From Terana coerulea (taxonomy: Eukaryota; Basidiomycota; Agaricomycetes; Polyporales; Phanerochaetaceae), in the NCBI GenBank assembly GCA_024811115.1, contig JAKOGH010000399.1, positions 1-64,000 of the forward strand: a DNA stretch of 64,000 bases, in the 5' to 3' direction. Below the pieces are notes generated by a model, which saw nothing but the letters and a program-made list of their open reading frames with translations, searched no databases and was not told where the DNA came from. Position numbers and translations under genes: made by a program. Shown in pieces: positions 1 to 10,859 of the stretch. Positions within the stretch are counted from its first letter, which is position 1. The number at the start of each line of letters is the position of its first letter.

Positions 1-612
1 TGGATTCGGTAGTCCCAGGATGGTCTACCGAATTCTGAGCGATATCGCGATATCCTGAGATCCTGATGCCCATCACCCTGGTACCGTGCTATCATGCTAT
101 CCTGCTATCATGCTTGCATGGCGCATGGCGCATGGCGCACGCCACGAGAAACGGAGGTACCTGGAGACCACTTACTGATCCCGAGAGCTCTCGTGCCCCA
201 GGATGGCCTACCGAATCCTGAGGTATATCCCGGTTCACGGTTAACGTCCGCCAGGATCAATCAGTCAGGATGGTCATCAGGATCACGCGCAGGTTTCAGG
301 TACCTGTCGGGATATCCCGACAGGTACCTGAAGCCTGACACGTGCGCCTGGTCCGAATCCTGATGTGACTACGTAAGACCTGATGCGCTCGGGTACCCGT
401 GCTTGCGCTTGCGCCTCAAGACCTGTCATCTGACCCTGAGATCCTGGAGTATTCGAATCAGTAAGTCAGGTCAGGATTCTCAGGATCACTAGTGATGGGC
501 ATGGGCATGGTCTACCGAATCCGCATCCGCAGCCTGGAACCCTGATCCTGGCGTTCGTGATTCTGGGTATATGAGACACCTGGACCTGGACCTGGTACCC
601 TCCAGGGAAAAA
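1..612. repeat. GC-rich palindromic repeat field
   Basis: No gene is seen here. The stretch is built of the palindromic modules found throughout the window, including a perfect 34-bp palindrome at 297-330 (CAGGTACCTG arms around a GGGATATCCC centre). The first ~60 bases recur as a direct copy at about 1110-1170. A tetranucleotide-like run of CATGCTATC units lies at 92-115; similar runs appear at 14310-14350 and 59690-59710. Confidence 0.85.
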
Positions 613-669
613 CTCCGCAAGCCGCGGATATTTTTAATATCCCCAATTTACATATTTTAAAGCTAATAA

Positions 670-747
670 GGGAGATTTGACACTGGTAGGTCGATACATT
701 TGCTAAATGTCGGGCAACTCTTGGGAGTTCGATTCTCTCATCTCCTT
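670..747 (+). tRNA. trnS(gct): tRNA-Ser(GCT)
   Basis: The acceptor stem GGGAGAT pairs with ATCTCCT, the T arm GGGAG/CTCTC encloses TTCGATT, and the D stem is GAC/GTC. The anticodon loop TTGCTAA gives GCT (serine AGY codons), with a somewhat extended variable region. It lies alone in AT-rich sequence between two GC repeat fields. Confidence 0.88.
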
Positions 748-769
748 TTAATTAAAATAGTTTCGGTTA

Positions 770-1362
770 CCTCAGTCGCCTGACGCAGTCAGATCAGGCG
801 GCCCTAGTAACAAGGTCCAGGGTCCCCGGTCCGAGATAAAGGGCCTGGGGTCACCGCACGTTCGATGGCCCCTTAAATCGGTGCTTCATTTATCCAGATA
901 ACACCCTTATCAGATACCTGATCCAGTTAACAGGGTAAGGCTCAGGTTGTCGCGATATCACCCTGGCGCTTAGGTACCTGGTGTTCGCGGGTCAGGATGG
1001 TCTACCTATCACGGAATGAACCGTGATATCACTCAGGATCAGGGTGCGTGAGTCGATCCTGGGCCTGGGAGAGCTCTCGGGATCAGGATTCGGACCAGGC
1101 GCACGTACCCAGGATTCGGTAGTCCCAGGATGGTCTACCGAATCCTGAGCGATATCGCGGTATTTTGAGATCCTGATGTCGCGAACCGGAAGCGGAATAT
1201 CTCTCAGGATTAGGATCGGGTCACGCACCCTGGCCCTGGCGCAGCAAGATTCGGTAGTCGCGGCCAGGATGGTCTACCGAATCCTGAATCGCGGTATCCT
1301 GATCCTGAATCACGGTTCCCGGTTCACGCATCTGGCCCTGGCTGAGTACCTAGGTAGATAGA
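770..1362. repeat. GC-rich palindromic repeat field
   Basis: No gene is seen. It holds composite palindromes, including copies of the GGTCTACC hairpin module at 1130-1150 and 1268-1288. The block at about 1225-1310 recurs near 44700-44760 and 62960-63050, showing that multi-module composites are copied as units. Confidence 0.85.
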
Positions 1363-1385
1363 TATAATAATTATTATTTAAATTT

Positions 1386-1458
1386 AAGACTGTAGCATAA
1401 TTGGCAATGCATTCCGCTCATAATGGAACAGATCGTGGTTCAAGTCCATGCGGTCTTA
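1386..1458 (+). tRNA. trnM(cat): tRNA-Met(CAT), copy 1
   Basis: Acceptor AAGACTG/CGGTCTT, anticodon stem TTCCG/TGGAA with loop CTCATAA (anticodon CAT), T arm CGTGG/CCATG around TTCAAGT. One of three CAT-anticodon tRNAs in the window. Which is initiator, elongator, or possibly a modified Ile tRNA cannot be decided by eye. Confidence 0.88.
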
Positions 1459-1479
1459 TTAGTATTATCAAGACGACGG

Positions 1480-2340
1480 TGTGGCTACGGCCTCTCGTAC
1501 TCTAAGGCTAAGAGAGGCGGGCTGTTTTAGGGCTCTCAGGTACCTGGTCAAGGCGACCAGGAACCTGAGAGCCCTCGATGCTCCTAGTGCCCCCGAGCCT
1601 TGTTCACGATCCAGGTTCTCTAGGTACCTCCCACAGGATATCCTGTGGGAGGTGTCAGCCGGGTCGACCCTCTCACGGAATCCGCGCCTTGTCCTGGTGA
1701 TTGTCGTACCTGGGTACGTGATCCTGGCCCTGGACGTGATCCTGGTTTTTATTAACTATTTTTAAAAAATGTTGTAAAAGAGTCAGTATTTGCTGCAGGC
1801 TAAGATGCACGGAAGGTACCTTCCGTGCACCCTGAGCCTTACCCTGTGATCTGGACCAGGTACCTGAGGAGGATGGACTCATGATCGCCAGGGTAGGCAT
1901 CAGGTAGCTGATCCGCATCCTGATGTACCTGGCGGTGCACGATAGCCCCCGATGCTCCTCTCAGGATCAGGTACGATGCGCTCGGCGCGGGATATCCCTA
2001 CCCGTGCACCAGGCTTGCTCGCGGAATGCGGTATCCGCGAGCATGCCCAGGATGGGCATGCGGTACCGCGAGCAAGCCAGGATGGTCTCCTTCACGGAGT
2101 GCTGGGCTGCCGCATCCTGAGAACATGAGGAGCGCTCCAGGCTTGCTCGCGGAATGCGGTATCCGCGAGCATGCCCAGGATGGGCATGCGGTACCGCGAG
2201 CAAGCCAGGATGGTCTCCTTCACGGAGTGCTGGGCTGCCGCATCCTGAGTACATGAGGAGCGCATCAAGGGATATCCCGAGACACCTGGGTGTCTCGATA
2301 CGGCTACCTGGATCAGGGCAACCGAACACTTCCTCCGGAT
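1480..2340. repeat. GC-rich palindromic repeat field with large hairpins
   Basis: No gene is seen. Distinct hairpins lie at 1530-1574 (20-nt arms), 1627-1652 (perfect 26-bp palindrome centred on GATATC) and 1806-1829 (perfect 24-bp palindrome centred on GGTACC). The right part contains two tandem copies of a 128-bp composite. Confidence 0.85.
2013..2268. repeat. 128-bp composite repeat, tandem dimer A
   Basis: Two head-to-tail copies begin at 2013 and 2141 (period 128) and are nearly identical. Each contains three nested hairpins: GCTCGCGGA/TCCGCGAGC, CATGCCC/GGGCATG and GCGGTACCGC. A second dimer with the same period lies at 2785-3040. Confidence 0.9.
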
Positions 2341-2387
2341 GCTTAATTTACACTAAACAAATTTTATTTTACACCATATCAATTTAA

Positions 2388-2474
2388 GGGTATTTGGCCG
2401 AGTCTGGTTTATGGCGCTTATCTTGAAAATAAGCACTTCTAAAAAAGTCGTAAGTTCAAATCTTACAGTGCCCT
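2388..2474 (+). tRNA. trnS(tga): tRNA-Ser(TGA)
   Basis: Acceptor GGGTATT/AGTGCCC, anticodon stem CTTAT/ATAAG with loop CTTGAAA (anticodon TGA), a long class II variable arm (ACTTCT..AAGT) and T arm GTAAG/CTTAC. It reads serine UCN codons. Confidence 0.9.
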
Positions 2475-2489
2475 AATTAAATAAAAAGT

Positions 2490-4105
2490 ATCAGGTACTC
2501 AGGTGTCAGGGTCGGAAATCGCCTCTTGCCAGGATCAGGGTGCGTGTGCCGACCCTCAGGATCACTAGTGGTGGGCATGGGCTACCGCATCCGCAGCCTG
2601 GGACACCTGAGTACACGCTAACCGCATTGCCAGGCGCAGGAGCAGGATATCCTGACACCTGATCCTGACTGATGCGACACGGTTCACGACCCGCTCCCCA
2701 GGATCACGTACCCTGGTACGATGCTTGTCAGGATTCGGTAGACCATCCTGGGTACGTGATCCTGAATCCCGACCCATGCACCAGGCTTGCTCGCGGAATG
2801 CGGTATCCGCGAGCATGCCCAGGATGGGCATGCGGTACCGCGAGCAAGCCAGGATGGTCTCCTTCACGGAGTGCTGGGCTGCCGCATCCTGAGTACATGA
2901 GGAGCGCACCAGGCTTGCTCGCGGAATGCGGTATCCGCGAGCATGCCCAGGATGGGCATGCGGTACCGCGAGCAAGCCAGGATGGTCTCCTTCACGGAGT
3001 GCTGGGCTGCCGCATCCTGAGTACATGAGGAGCGCATCAAGGGATATCCCGAGAGAGCCGACCCTGGCCCGAGAGCGCCTGACGGCCCTGGTGCATGTAC
3101 TCAGGATATCCTGACACCTGATCCAGCGCCTGGGAGGGCAACGTCACGAATGAGGTACCTGGCGACTTACCTTGAGTGATCCTGAGGTCCTCGCCACACT
3201 CTTAAATTTAAAAACCAGGAATCTACGCCTGGGGGTTGTACATATATCCTATTTAAGTAAGATTAATGTTAATAATTAATTTAGTAATTAATTTAGATTG
3301 TTAGTATAATAGTCAGTCAGTCAGGATCAGGATACCGTGATCCGTTGTCGTGATCCGTAAACCGGGATATCCCGACAATGCGCTCAGATACCTGCTCGGG
3401 CCAGGATGGTCTACCGAATCCTGACAAGCATCGTACCTGGGTACGTGATCCTGATAATCCTGATGTGACTACGTAAGACCTGATGCGCTCGGGTACCCGT
3501 GCTTGCGCTTGCGCCTCAAGATCTGTCACCTGCGCTGATGCTTGCTCGCGGTACCGCATGCCTCGTGATATCACGGTTCAAGCGCAAGACCTGGTATATA
3601 TAGTAATCATTAACTAATCATAAATTACATATAAAAACAAAAATTAAACATTATTAAAATATACCGATAATTAACTTATCCGGAAAAAATTATTATAAAT
3701 TAATTTTATTTTTAAAATTAGTTATAATAATAATAACACTAAATAATAATATTGTGCTATTAATATTAACAGGCTTGGACCTTGTACTCTGGATCAGGTT
3801 GGAGCTCTCCTCCCAGGTACCTGAGTACATGCTGCGCACTCCGTGAAGGTAGTCCCAGGATGGTCTACCGAATCCTGAGCGAGATCGCGACATGCCGGTG
3901 CAAGCCCAGGATGGTCCCGTGATCCTCTCATGTGCAAGGTGATATCGCCAGGACCAGGATGGTCTACCGAATCCTGCAGCACGTGTCAGGTGTCTTACGC
4001 TTGCGCATTGATATCAATGCTTGCGGAGCTCCATCAAGCGCAAGACACCTGAGCGTGAACCTGAGCCTGAGGGCCTGATAGTGTTAATATACCTGGGACC
4101 CGAGC
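2490..4105. repeat. GC repeat field with two AT islands
   Basis: No gene is seen. GC composites occupy about 2490-3190, 3310-3595 and 3775-4105. Two AT-rich islands (about 3200-3310 and 3597-3775) show neither tRNA structure nor an ORF I trust. The block at 3463-3525 closely copies 361-425. Confidence 0.8.
2785..3040. repeat. 128-bp composite repeat, tandem dimer B
   Basis: Two copies of the same 128-bp unit start at 2785 and 2913, same orientation as dimer A. Having the dimer twice suggests that it was duplicated as a unit. Confidence 0.9.
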
Positions 4106-4148
4106 ACGGCTTGACAATGTTACTATAAAATAAAAAATAAATAAAAAA

Positions 4149-4930
4149 ATGTTATTAGAAGAATTTAGACTGTTAGATTTTATAATTAATTCACCTTTAG
4201 ACCAGTTTGAAGTAAAAAATCTGGTAGGGTTTAATGCTCCCCTTTTTGGCTATTTGCATTTAAATTTAACTAATTTAGCTTTATATTCTATATTAGTTTT
4301 ATCAATAATCGTAGCTATACATTATTTAGTAAATAATGAAGATAAACTAGTTCCATCTAAAGGATCAATAGTATTAGAAAGTATATACGCAAGTATTAAT
4401 TCAATGGTTAGAGAACAATTAGGTAAAGAATTATATTTTCCATTTATATATTCTTTATTTTTCTTTATTTTAATTTCAAATTTAACTGGTAATGTTCCTT
4501 ATTCTTTCACTATAACTACATCTATTATGGTATCTATTGGTTTATCTTTCACAATACTTATAGCTGTAACTATATTAGGGTTATATTTACATAAAACAAG
4601 ATTTTCTCATATTTTGTACCTTCAGGTACACCATTAGCATTAGTACCTTTATTAGTATTAATTGAAATGGTTTCATATTTAGCTAGAGCTTTCTCTTTAG
4701 GTATCAGACTTTTTGCTAATGTAGTGGCTGGTCACACATTAATGAAAATATTAGCATCCTTCTTATACAAAATGTTTACTGCTGGATTATTAATGTTTAT
4801 AGTAACTTTAATTCCATTTGTATTATTCTTAGCTATAATGGGACTAGAATTAGCTGTATCATTTATACAAGCCTACGTTTTCTCAATACTTACTTGCTCT
4901 TATATTAAAGATGCTATTGAATTACATTAA
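4149..4930 (+). CDS. atp6: ATP synthase F0 subunit a (Atp6), one apparent frameshift
   Basis: Atp6 forms the half-channels beside the c-ring in the inner membrane that pass protons through ATP synthase. The first 154 or so residues are read from ATG 4149, with several hydrophobic helices and the conserved SNLTGNVPYSF segment. The frame is then lost and the second half resumes with the LVLIEMVSYLARAFSLGIRL region holding the essential Arg, followed by VAGHTLMKIL and the end at 4930. The break falls in a run of four T at 4612-4615. One more T restores the expected HIFVPSGTPLALVPL reading and gives about 260 aa, the normal fungal length. I infer a homopolymer sequencing error, though a real mutation or recoding cannot be excluded. 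It is the only standard protein gene on the plus strand and contains no GC module. Confidence 0.95.
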
Positions 4931-4984
4931 TTTGAAAAATTCTTTAAATGTAAAAGGTATTAACCCCATTTACCTCAGCAAAAT

Positions 4985-5585
4985 ATATAACCCTCTCAGC
5001 CAGGATAAGGATGGAGCTCTCCCAGGCTGCGGATGCGGTAGCCCATGCCCATCACGACCAGGAGCAGGAGCAGGATATCCTGACCCCCAGGTGTCAGGAT
5101 ATCCTGACACCTGATCCTAAGACCCTGACACGTGATCCTGAGGGTACCCGGTGCAAGCCCGACGACCCCCAGGCTGCGGTTGCTCGCGGAATGCGGTATC
5201 CGCGAGCTTGCGGTAGCCCATCCTCCAGGTACCTGAGTACATGAGCCCATGCCCATCACTCCGTGAAGGTAGACCATCCTGAGACACCTGAAACCTGATC
5301 CTGAGTCGCGTATGCACCAGGATTACGTACCCTGGATCACGTACGTCTTGCGCTTGAACCGTGAACCGTGAACCGTGAACCGTGAACCGTGATATCACGA
5401 CACGACACTCAGGTACCTGGGACCACGACACGAGGCATGCGGTACCCGCGAGCCTCATGTACATGGATGGGCTACCGCAAGCATGGATTCGGTAGACCAT
5501 CCCGGCGCTGGGCTCCTGTACATGTCGCTCGCGGATACCGCATTCCGCGAGCCTCATGTACATGGTGCATGGTCGGCCCCTAGTA
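4985..5585. repeat. GC-rich palindromic repeat field
   Basis: No gene is seen. It separates atp6 from the plasmid polymerase. It contains a copy of the widespread module with five tandem AACCGTG heptamers (about 5355-5390) followed by GATATCACGACACG and two tandem GGCATGCGGTACCCGCG-type hairpins. Confidence 0.85.
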
Positions 5586-5704
5586 TATAACAGGATTTTT
5601 ATTTATTTTTGTTTTTATTTTGTTTTAATAAATCTTTTTTTTATATGTGTTTCATGAATATGTTTTTTTAAATCTTGCTTGGAATGGTGTAATATGGTGA
5701 ATTA

Positions 5705-8301
5705 TTGGCCGATAAAAATTTACCGGGAGGTCTTAATCGATACATTATCCAGAATACAGATATATTTGTTATAGAAATAAGTAATGAAGGTACAATTGAT
5801 CAGGTTAACAACGTTTCAGTTAGCGGTATCGATGGCCTAAAGTGGACTGACACTATAATAAGTGCAGATGGAACATTTAAACGTGTCATGGGTAACGGTA
5901 AAAAATACTCTATATATTAAAGACGGTGTTATTTTAGTTAAAGAAAAGTAATACCTGCTAGACCATTTAGAACTGTTCTACCAGATAAGAAAATAAGTAA
6001 TCTAAATAACTTTATGACGCTAGACATAGAGACTATTACATTAGATAAAATTCTTCACCCTTATCTAATTTGTGGGTACATAGCTACAGGTGAATATATT
6101 CATTCCTACATTGATGAGTGGTCTAATGATGGTCAGGCATCAATGGTGCATGACTTTATAACTCAAATATTAACTCATTCAGGTTATAAAGATGTTAAGT
6201 ACATTTATGCCCATAATTTTGCCCAGTTTGATGGACTATTCATTTTAAGACACCTTATTAGCTACCCTGACGCTAAGGTCGACCCCTTAATTTTCAACCA
6301 AAAACTAATATCCGTTAAATTTACTTACACAGACCCTCAGACAGGTATAAAACGTACCTTAATATTTAAGGACTCATACCTATTGCTGCCTCTAAGTCTA
6401 AGAAAATTATGTGATGCGCCAGGCGCAGGTACCTGATCCTGATTGAAATTGTTTTACGTAAGTCATATTTCCCTATGAATTTCAAAAATACAAAATACAT
6501 CGGAGAAATTCCAGAATATGAATACTGGGAAAATACAACACCGTATAAAGAATACTTAGAAATTGCCGCTAAATATTCAAATACTCAGGATCAGGATGAT
6601 GCTTGCACCGGGTACCCGAGAGCTCTCTTGCGCTTGAACCGTGATATCACGAGGCATGCGGTACCGCGAGCCTCCCAGGATGGTCTACCGAATCCTGAGT
6701 ACATGGTGCATTGATATCACGGTTCAAGCGCAAGACCAGGCTTGCGGAGCTCCATCACGTACGTGATCCTGAGAGCCGATCCTGCCCCTGGCCAACCATG
6801 GAACTTCAAAGATGAAGCAATAGCATATTGTAAGATAGACTGTAAGTGTCTACATGATATATTAGTGAAATTTAATGAGCTAGTTTTTAACGAATTCAGT
6901 ATAAACGTCCATCCCATTTTAACTTACCATCTTTATCTATGAAAATCTATAAATCTAAGTATATGACAAAGGACACAATCTATAAAATTTTAGGTGATGT
7001 GGAACGTGACATTCGTGAGTCTTATACCGGAGGTGCGGTTGATGTGTATCGGCCACATAATACAGTACAAGGTTATAGCATAGCAGACCCTAGAGCAAAA
7101 ATACCCTTATACTACTATGATGTCAATAGTCTATATCCGTTTGTTATGTCCACACGACCTATGCCAGTAGGTAAACCTGTAGCTTTTGAAGGTAATATCC
7201 GTGCTGTAGATCCTAAAGCATTTGGTTTCTTCTATTGTGACATAGAGACACCTGGTCTTATGGCTAACCCTATCTTGCAACGTAAAATAGAGACACCTGA
7301 TGGTGTTAGAACAATAGCAGGACTAGGTAAATGGACAGGGTGGTTGTCTTCATTTGAAGTGGATAATGCTATACATTACGGATATAAAATTAGTATAATC
7401 AAAGGTTATAAGTTTGATGCACAGTATATATTCGAGGAATATATTGATCACTTGTATAGATTAAGAACAAGATACCCTAAGGATCAACCCTTGAATCTTA
7501 TAGCTAAGTTACTGATGAACTCTCTCTATGGTAAATTTGGGATGCGCCCTTACCACTCAGTTGTGGAAATACATGATGTATCAACTGATGAAGGTACACA
7601 GCAATTCTACGATATGTTGGAATCTTATGATCAATCTATACAAGATTGAATTAAACTAGACAAACATTATATAACTGTAAGAAAAATGTGGCAAACTATA
7701 CATATGATGAAAAAAACGATCTGTATAGCGGTTCTGACATAAATATTGCTATTGCTAGCTCCATAACCGCAGGGGTAGAGTATACCTTTCACATAGAAAA
7801 CTTGATCCTAACCATAATGTATATTACTCTGATACTGATAGTATAATTCTGGATAGACCACTAAACCCTGAACTAGTTCACAATAATCAATTAGGGCAGT
7901 ATAAATTAGAACACCAATTAAACGTTTCGTATCCCTTGCACCCAAAGTGTACGGTATCGAAACTGTAAATGGCGACAAAATTATTAAAATTAAAGGTTTG
8001 TTCTAAGAAAGTACTAGCCAATATGACAATAGGAGATCTTGAAGGTCTACTAGTTAAAGACTCTAGCATTGAAGTATCACAAGATAAGTGGTACAAAAAT
8101 ATGCTAGAAGCAAAAATAGCTATCCTTAAAACAACCTATAATCTAAAAAGTACAAGTAATAAACGGGAGTCCGTTTATGCTATAGATCCATTCTATAATG
8201 TGGAGGTATTCACAGATACTAGACCATATTGGTATAATAATATTCAAATATCACAGCAGGTATCACCCCTTGTACTTGAAAGCAGAATTAAAATATCATA
8301 A
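5705..8301 (+). pseudogene. dpo: B-type DNA polymerase of linear mitochondrial plasmid origin, frameshifted and carrying GC insertions
   Basis: Protein-primed family B polymerases (DNA_pol_B_2) replicate linear fungal mitochondrial plasmids and are often found integrated in the mtDNA. The motifs occur in order: exonuclease I TLDIET (~6017), exonuclease II YAHNFAQFDG (~6208), exonuclease III YCKIDC (~6826), polymerase A DVNSLYP (~7119), polymerase B NSLYGKFG (~7518), polymerase C SDTDS (~7828), then an APKVYG-type segment (~7945). The reading frame changes several times. Nearly every change is repaired by adding one base to a homopolymer (5944-5947, 6924-6925, 7682-7686, 7772-7775, 7920-7922; two bases at 5900-5905). 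A short GC module lies at about 6416-6441. A ~213-bp GC composite at about 6587-6800 is read through in frame if TGA is Trp. The gene may therefore be intact in vivo; as given, it is broken. No RNA polymerase partner or terminal protein domain was identified. Confidence 0.88.
6587..6800 (+). repeat. GC composite inserted inside dpo
   Basis: The AT-rich polymerase sequence stops after IAAKYSN and resumes at WNFKDEAIAYC. Between them lies a copy of the module CACCGGGTACCCGAGAGC...GATATCACGGTTCAAGCG that also occurs at 14883, 21789, 22318, 50458 and 63097. Exonuclease motifs II and III lie on either side, so the insert is in an inter-motif region. Confidence 0.9.
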
Positions 8302-8304
8302 CTC

Positions 8305-8406
8305 TATATCATTTTCAACCCCCTTTTATAAGTTTTGGCTCGAGATATACGCGTACCTGAGGGCTGGCATCTGTTAAAGGGGGTAAATTAAAAACAAAAT
8401 GATATA
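8305..8406. repeat. Inverted repeat just after dpo
   Basis: TATATCATTTT followed by a CCCCTTTT tract (8305-8327) is mirrored by AAAGGGGG...AAAATGATATA (8376-8406). The arms bracket a small GC module. It could be a terminator-like hairpin or a remnant of a plasmid terminal repeat; no copy was found upstream of dpo. Confidence 0.5.
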
Positions 8407-9085
8407 TTTATAATCGTCCCTGTAACCAGGTATCTGACCGGTCTCTGGCTGCCATTCTTATGGTACCTTAGGGCTGACTGCTATAACCTGAGTTGAGCGT
8501 GTCTTGCGGCCAGGTGTCCCAGGATGGTCTACCGAATCCATGCTTGCGGTAGCCCATCCATGTACATGAGGCTCGCGGTACCGCATGCCCATCAAGCGCA
8601 AGAGGGTCGTTATATCCCTCAGGCACCTGGGAGACATAATGCGCCCGGTACTGGAGTATCTGCGATAGTATTAATAATGTGATTCATTAAGTAAATACAC
8701 AGGTACCTGAAACATATTTAAAGTAATCAATATTTTTAGCATTATATAAAGTATCATTATTTCTAGCTTTATTGGAAGCTATAATAGCTTCTAATTTAGC
8801 GTCCAAATTTTTAGAGAAAAATTGTTCTTTTTAATGTTTTTCATTTTTTTTATTTTTATGTAAAATTAGGGTACTATAGACCATCTAGTCAGAATGCGTT
8901 TGTACCTGATACTCAGGTACAACATAATAAGTTTGTCCACTCACACCATTAACAGGTCGACGCCCTGGTAACGAGAATATGAATTTGCAAGACACATAAT
9001 TATAACACATAGAGGTAGAATACATCTCAAATTTAACTTAATATACTCTTTTACAATCGCTTTTTTATTCCAAAGTTGCGTCTCA
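8407..9085. other. Spacer downstream of dpo with possible ORF remnants
   Basis: The stretch mixes small GC modules (8510-8600, containing a piece of the AACCGTG composite neighbourhood) with AT-rich sequence. On the minus strand, 8687-8830 reads without stops as a ~47-residue fragment that has no start codon. A short ORF lies at 8885-9025. Nothing else coding was recognised. Confidence 0.5.
8885..9025 (-). CDS. Short hypothetical ORF (46 aa)
   Basis: It runs from ATG at 9025 to TAG at 8885, with soluble composition and a GRRPVNGVSGQTYY segment. Its C-terminal part runs through an in-frame GC palindrome (TACCTGA/TCAGGTA). I do not recognise it. It may be a leftover of a plasmid ORF that arrived with dpo, or chance. 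Confidence 0.25.
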   Translation of the reverse strand: MYSTSMCYNYVSCKFIFSLPGRRPVNGVSGQTYYVVPEYQVQTHSD

Positions 9086-9790
9086 GGTTCAGTCAGTCAG
9101 GGTCAGGGTCAGGTACCTGCAACCTGCAACCTGATGTGACTGCGTAAGACCTGTCACCTGGGAGTCGGGATCAGGATTGGTTACATTCAGGATCTGGTCA
9201 CAGGATGGTCTTCAGGATCCTGGGAGAAACCTGCTTATTCTCAACAGGGGGTTAAATAAACCTAAGATGAAATATAATTATTAACATTGATATATTACAT
9301 TATTGTAAATTATTTGATAAAATATCTTTATTTTTAATTTTATTGGCTTATATTATTACTTCGATTACCTGGATCAGGTGTCAGTCGGGTCGGTATATAC
9401 CGGCCATCATGTACTCAGGATCACGTTCTTCATGTACTCAGGATCACTCAGGTACGGCTTGTCTCTGCGGATATCCGCGGCCAGGATCACTAGTGATGGG
9501 CATGGGCTCATGTACTCAGGATTCGGAGACCATCCTGGTGGATGGGCTACCGCAAGCTCGCGGATACCGCATTCCGCGAGCAACCGCAGCCTGAGTACAC
9601 GCTATGAGGGGGAGTGATGGGCATGGGCTACCGCATCCGCAGCCTGGCGCATGGTGCTATGCGGATATCCGCGGGCAAGTACCTGGTCTCAGGATTCGTG
9701 TCGTGTCTGCGGATATCCGCGTAGGATCACGTATATCCGCAGACACGCATCCAGGGCACCTGGGCATGCGCCTGCTGTTGTTCTTTTTTA
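9085..9790. repeat. GC-rich palindromic repeat field
   Basis: No gene is seen apart from an AT island at 9245-9360. The composite at 9409-9718 is repeated almost identically at 10939-11250, so trnR and trnL(TAG) lie between two direct copies of about 310 bp. Confidence 0.85.
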
Positions 9791-9808
9791 TTTTATTTTT
9801 CAATTTAG

Positions 9809-9880
9809 ACGCCTTCACTGGATTCGAACCAGCAACACTTTGCTCCGAAGACAAATTGCGAACCGTTCGCATTAAAGACG
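9809..9880 (-). tRNA. trnR(tcg): tRNA-Arg(TCG)
   Basis: Read on the minus strand: acceptor CGTCTTT/GAAGGCG, D arm TGCG/CGCA, anticodon stem TTTGT/GCAAA with loop CTTCGGA (anticodon TCG), T arm CTGG..CCAG around TTCGAAT. It reads CGN arginine codons. Confidence 0.88.
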
Positions 9881-9949
9881 GAAGATTTAACCTTAAACAT
9901 AACACTTATTTAAAAAACTTTTTAATGAAGCCCCTGCTGCTGTGATACG

Positions 9950-10712
9950 ATTCAGGTCGCAGATTGCAGGTACATCAGGATCACGGACACCAGGTTGCTG
10001 GCGCTCAGGATTCGTGTCGTGTCTGCGGATATCCGCGTAGGATCACGTAGTGCGCGGCATGTACTCAGGTACCTGGGAGGAGTGATATCACGGTACCGGG
10101 AACCGTGTCAGGATCTCAGGATACCGCTTCGGGGTCCCAGGATGGTCTACCGAATCCTGAGGAATATCCCGCTCCCGGTTCTTCGCTAGAGCATCGACTA
10201 CCGAATCCTGGGGCTCACGCACCCTGGTACCGTGATATCACGGTTCACGGCTCCCGAAACGACAGCGATTCAGGATCAGGTACCTGCAGCATGTACATGA
10301 TGGCCGCGGTATCCTGGCATATGTGAACCTGATCCTGACCGCCTGGCGGCCCTGACTGGTGGGTTTGATCGGGCCCCCGAGGTCTAGGTGCCCTGGGGGT
10401 CTTGCAGCGACGGGGGAGGGTACGTAGTCGCAGAGTCCGCCTGGTTCCCAGGACCAGGTACCTTATTGCACCAAGGCCCAACCTGTCTCGGGTACTCAGG
10501 TCGCAGGTTCTCAGCCAGGATGGTCATCAGGTACTGCGGATATCCGCGTACATGAGGCTCCTGGCGCATCGCGTCCCTGGGACACCTGAATGTTGTACTG
10601 ATGCCACACCATCCTGATAGCGTGTCTCTCAGGTTGATGGAGCTGCCTCGTGTACACGAGACGAGACGAGAGACACCTGACCCTGGGCCCCAAGGCCTGG
10701 CACTAGTACTAC
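9950..10712. repeat. GC-rich palindromic repeat field
   Basis: No gene is seen. Contains an inverted copy of the CTCTAGCGAAG/GGGATATCCC module (about 10120-10200) that recurs mainly around the cox1 introns, and a hairpin CGTGTACACGAGACGAGACG near 10650. Confidence 0.8.
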
Positions 10713-10772
10713 ATAGTTTTAAGTACTTACATATAAAATTAATAATTTTATTTAACTATGTTTTTAATTTAA

Positions 10773-10856
10773 TATGAGTAAAGAGACTTGAACTCTTAAC
10801 GACACTTGATTCATGAATTCCTAAGATTCACCCGGCTACCATTTCGGCATACTCAT
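10773..10856 (-). tRNA. trnL(tag): tRNA-Leu(TAG)
   Basis: Acceptor ATGAGTA/TACTCAT, anticodon stem TGAAT/ATTCA with loop CTTAGGA (anticodon TAG), a class II variable arm, and T arm AAGAG..CTCTT around TTCAAGT. It reads CUN leucine codons. Confidence 0.9.
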
Positions 10857-10859
10857 TTT

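Noticed and set aside
1923..3028. Many overlapping ORFs on both strands over GC fields, sharing peptides such as MVYRILS, ACPGWACGTASK or YSGFGRPSW.
   Set aside because: They are translations of the palindromic repeats, occur in all frames and both strands, and match no gene; none is annotated as a gene.
4612..4616. Programmed ribosomal frameshift in atp6.
   Set aside because: The same kind of one-base deficit is seen at many unrelated homopolymers in the window, so a sequencing cause is more economical.
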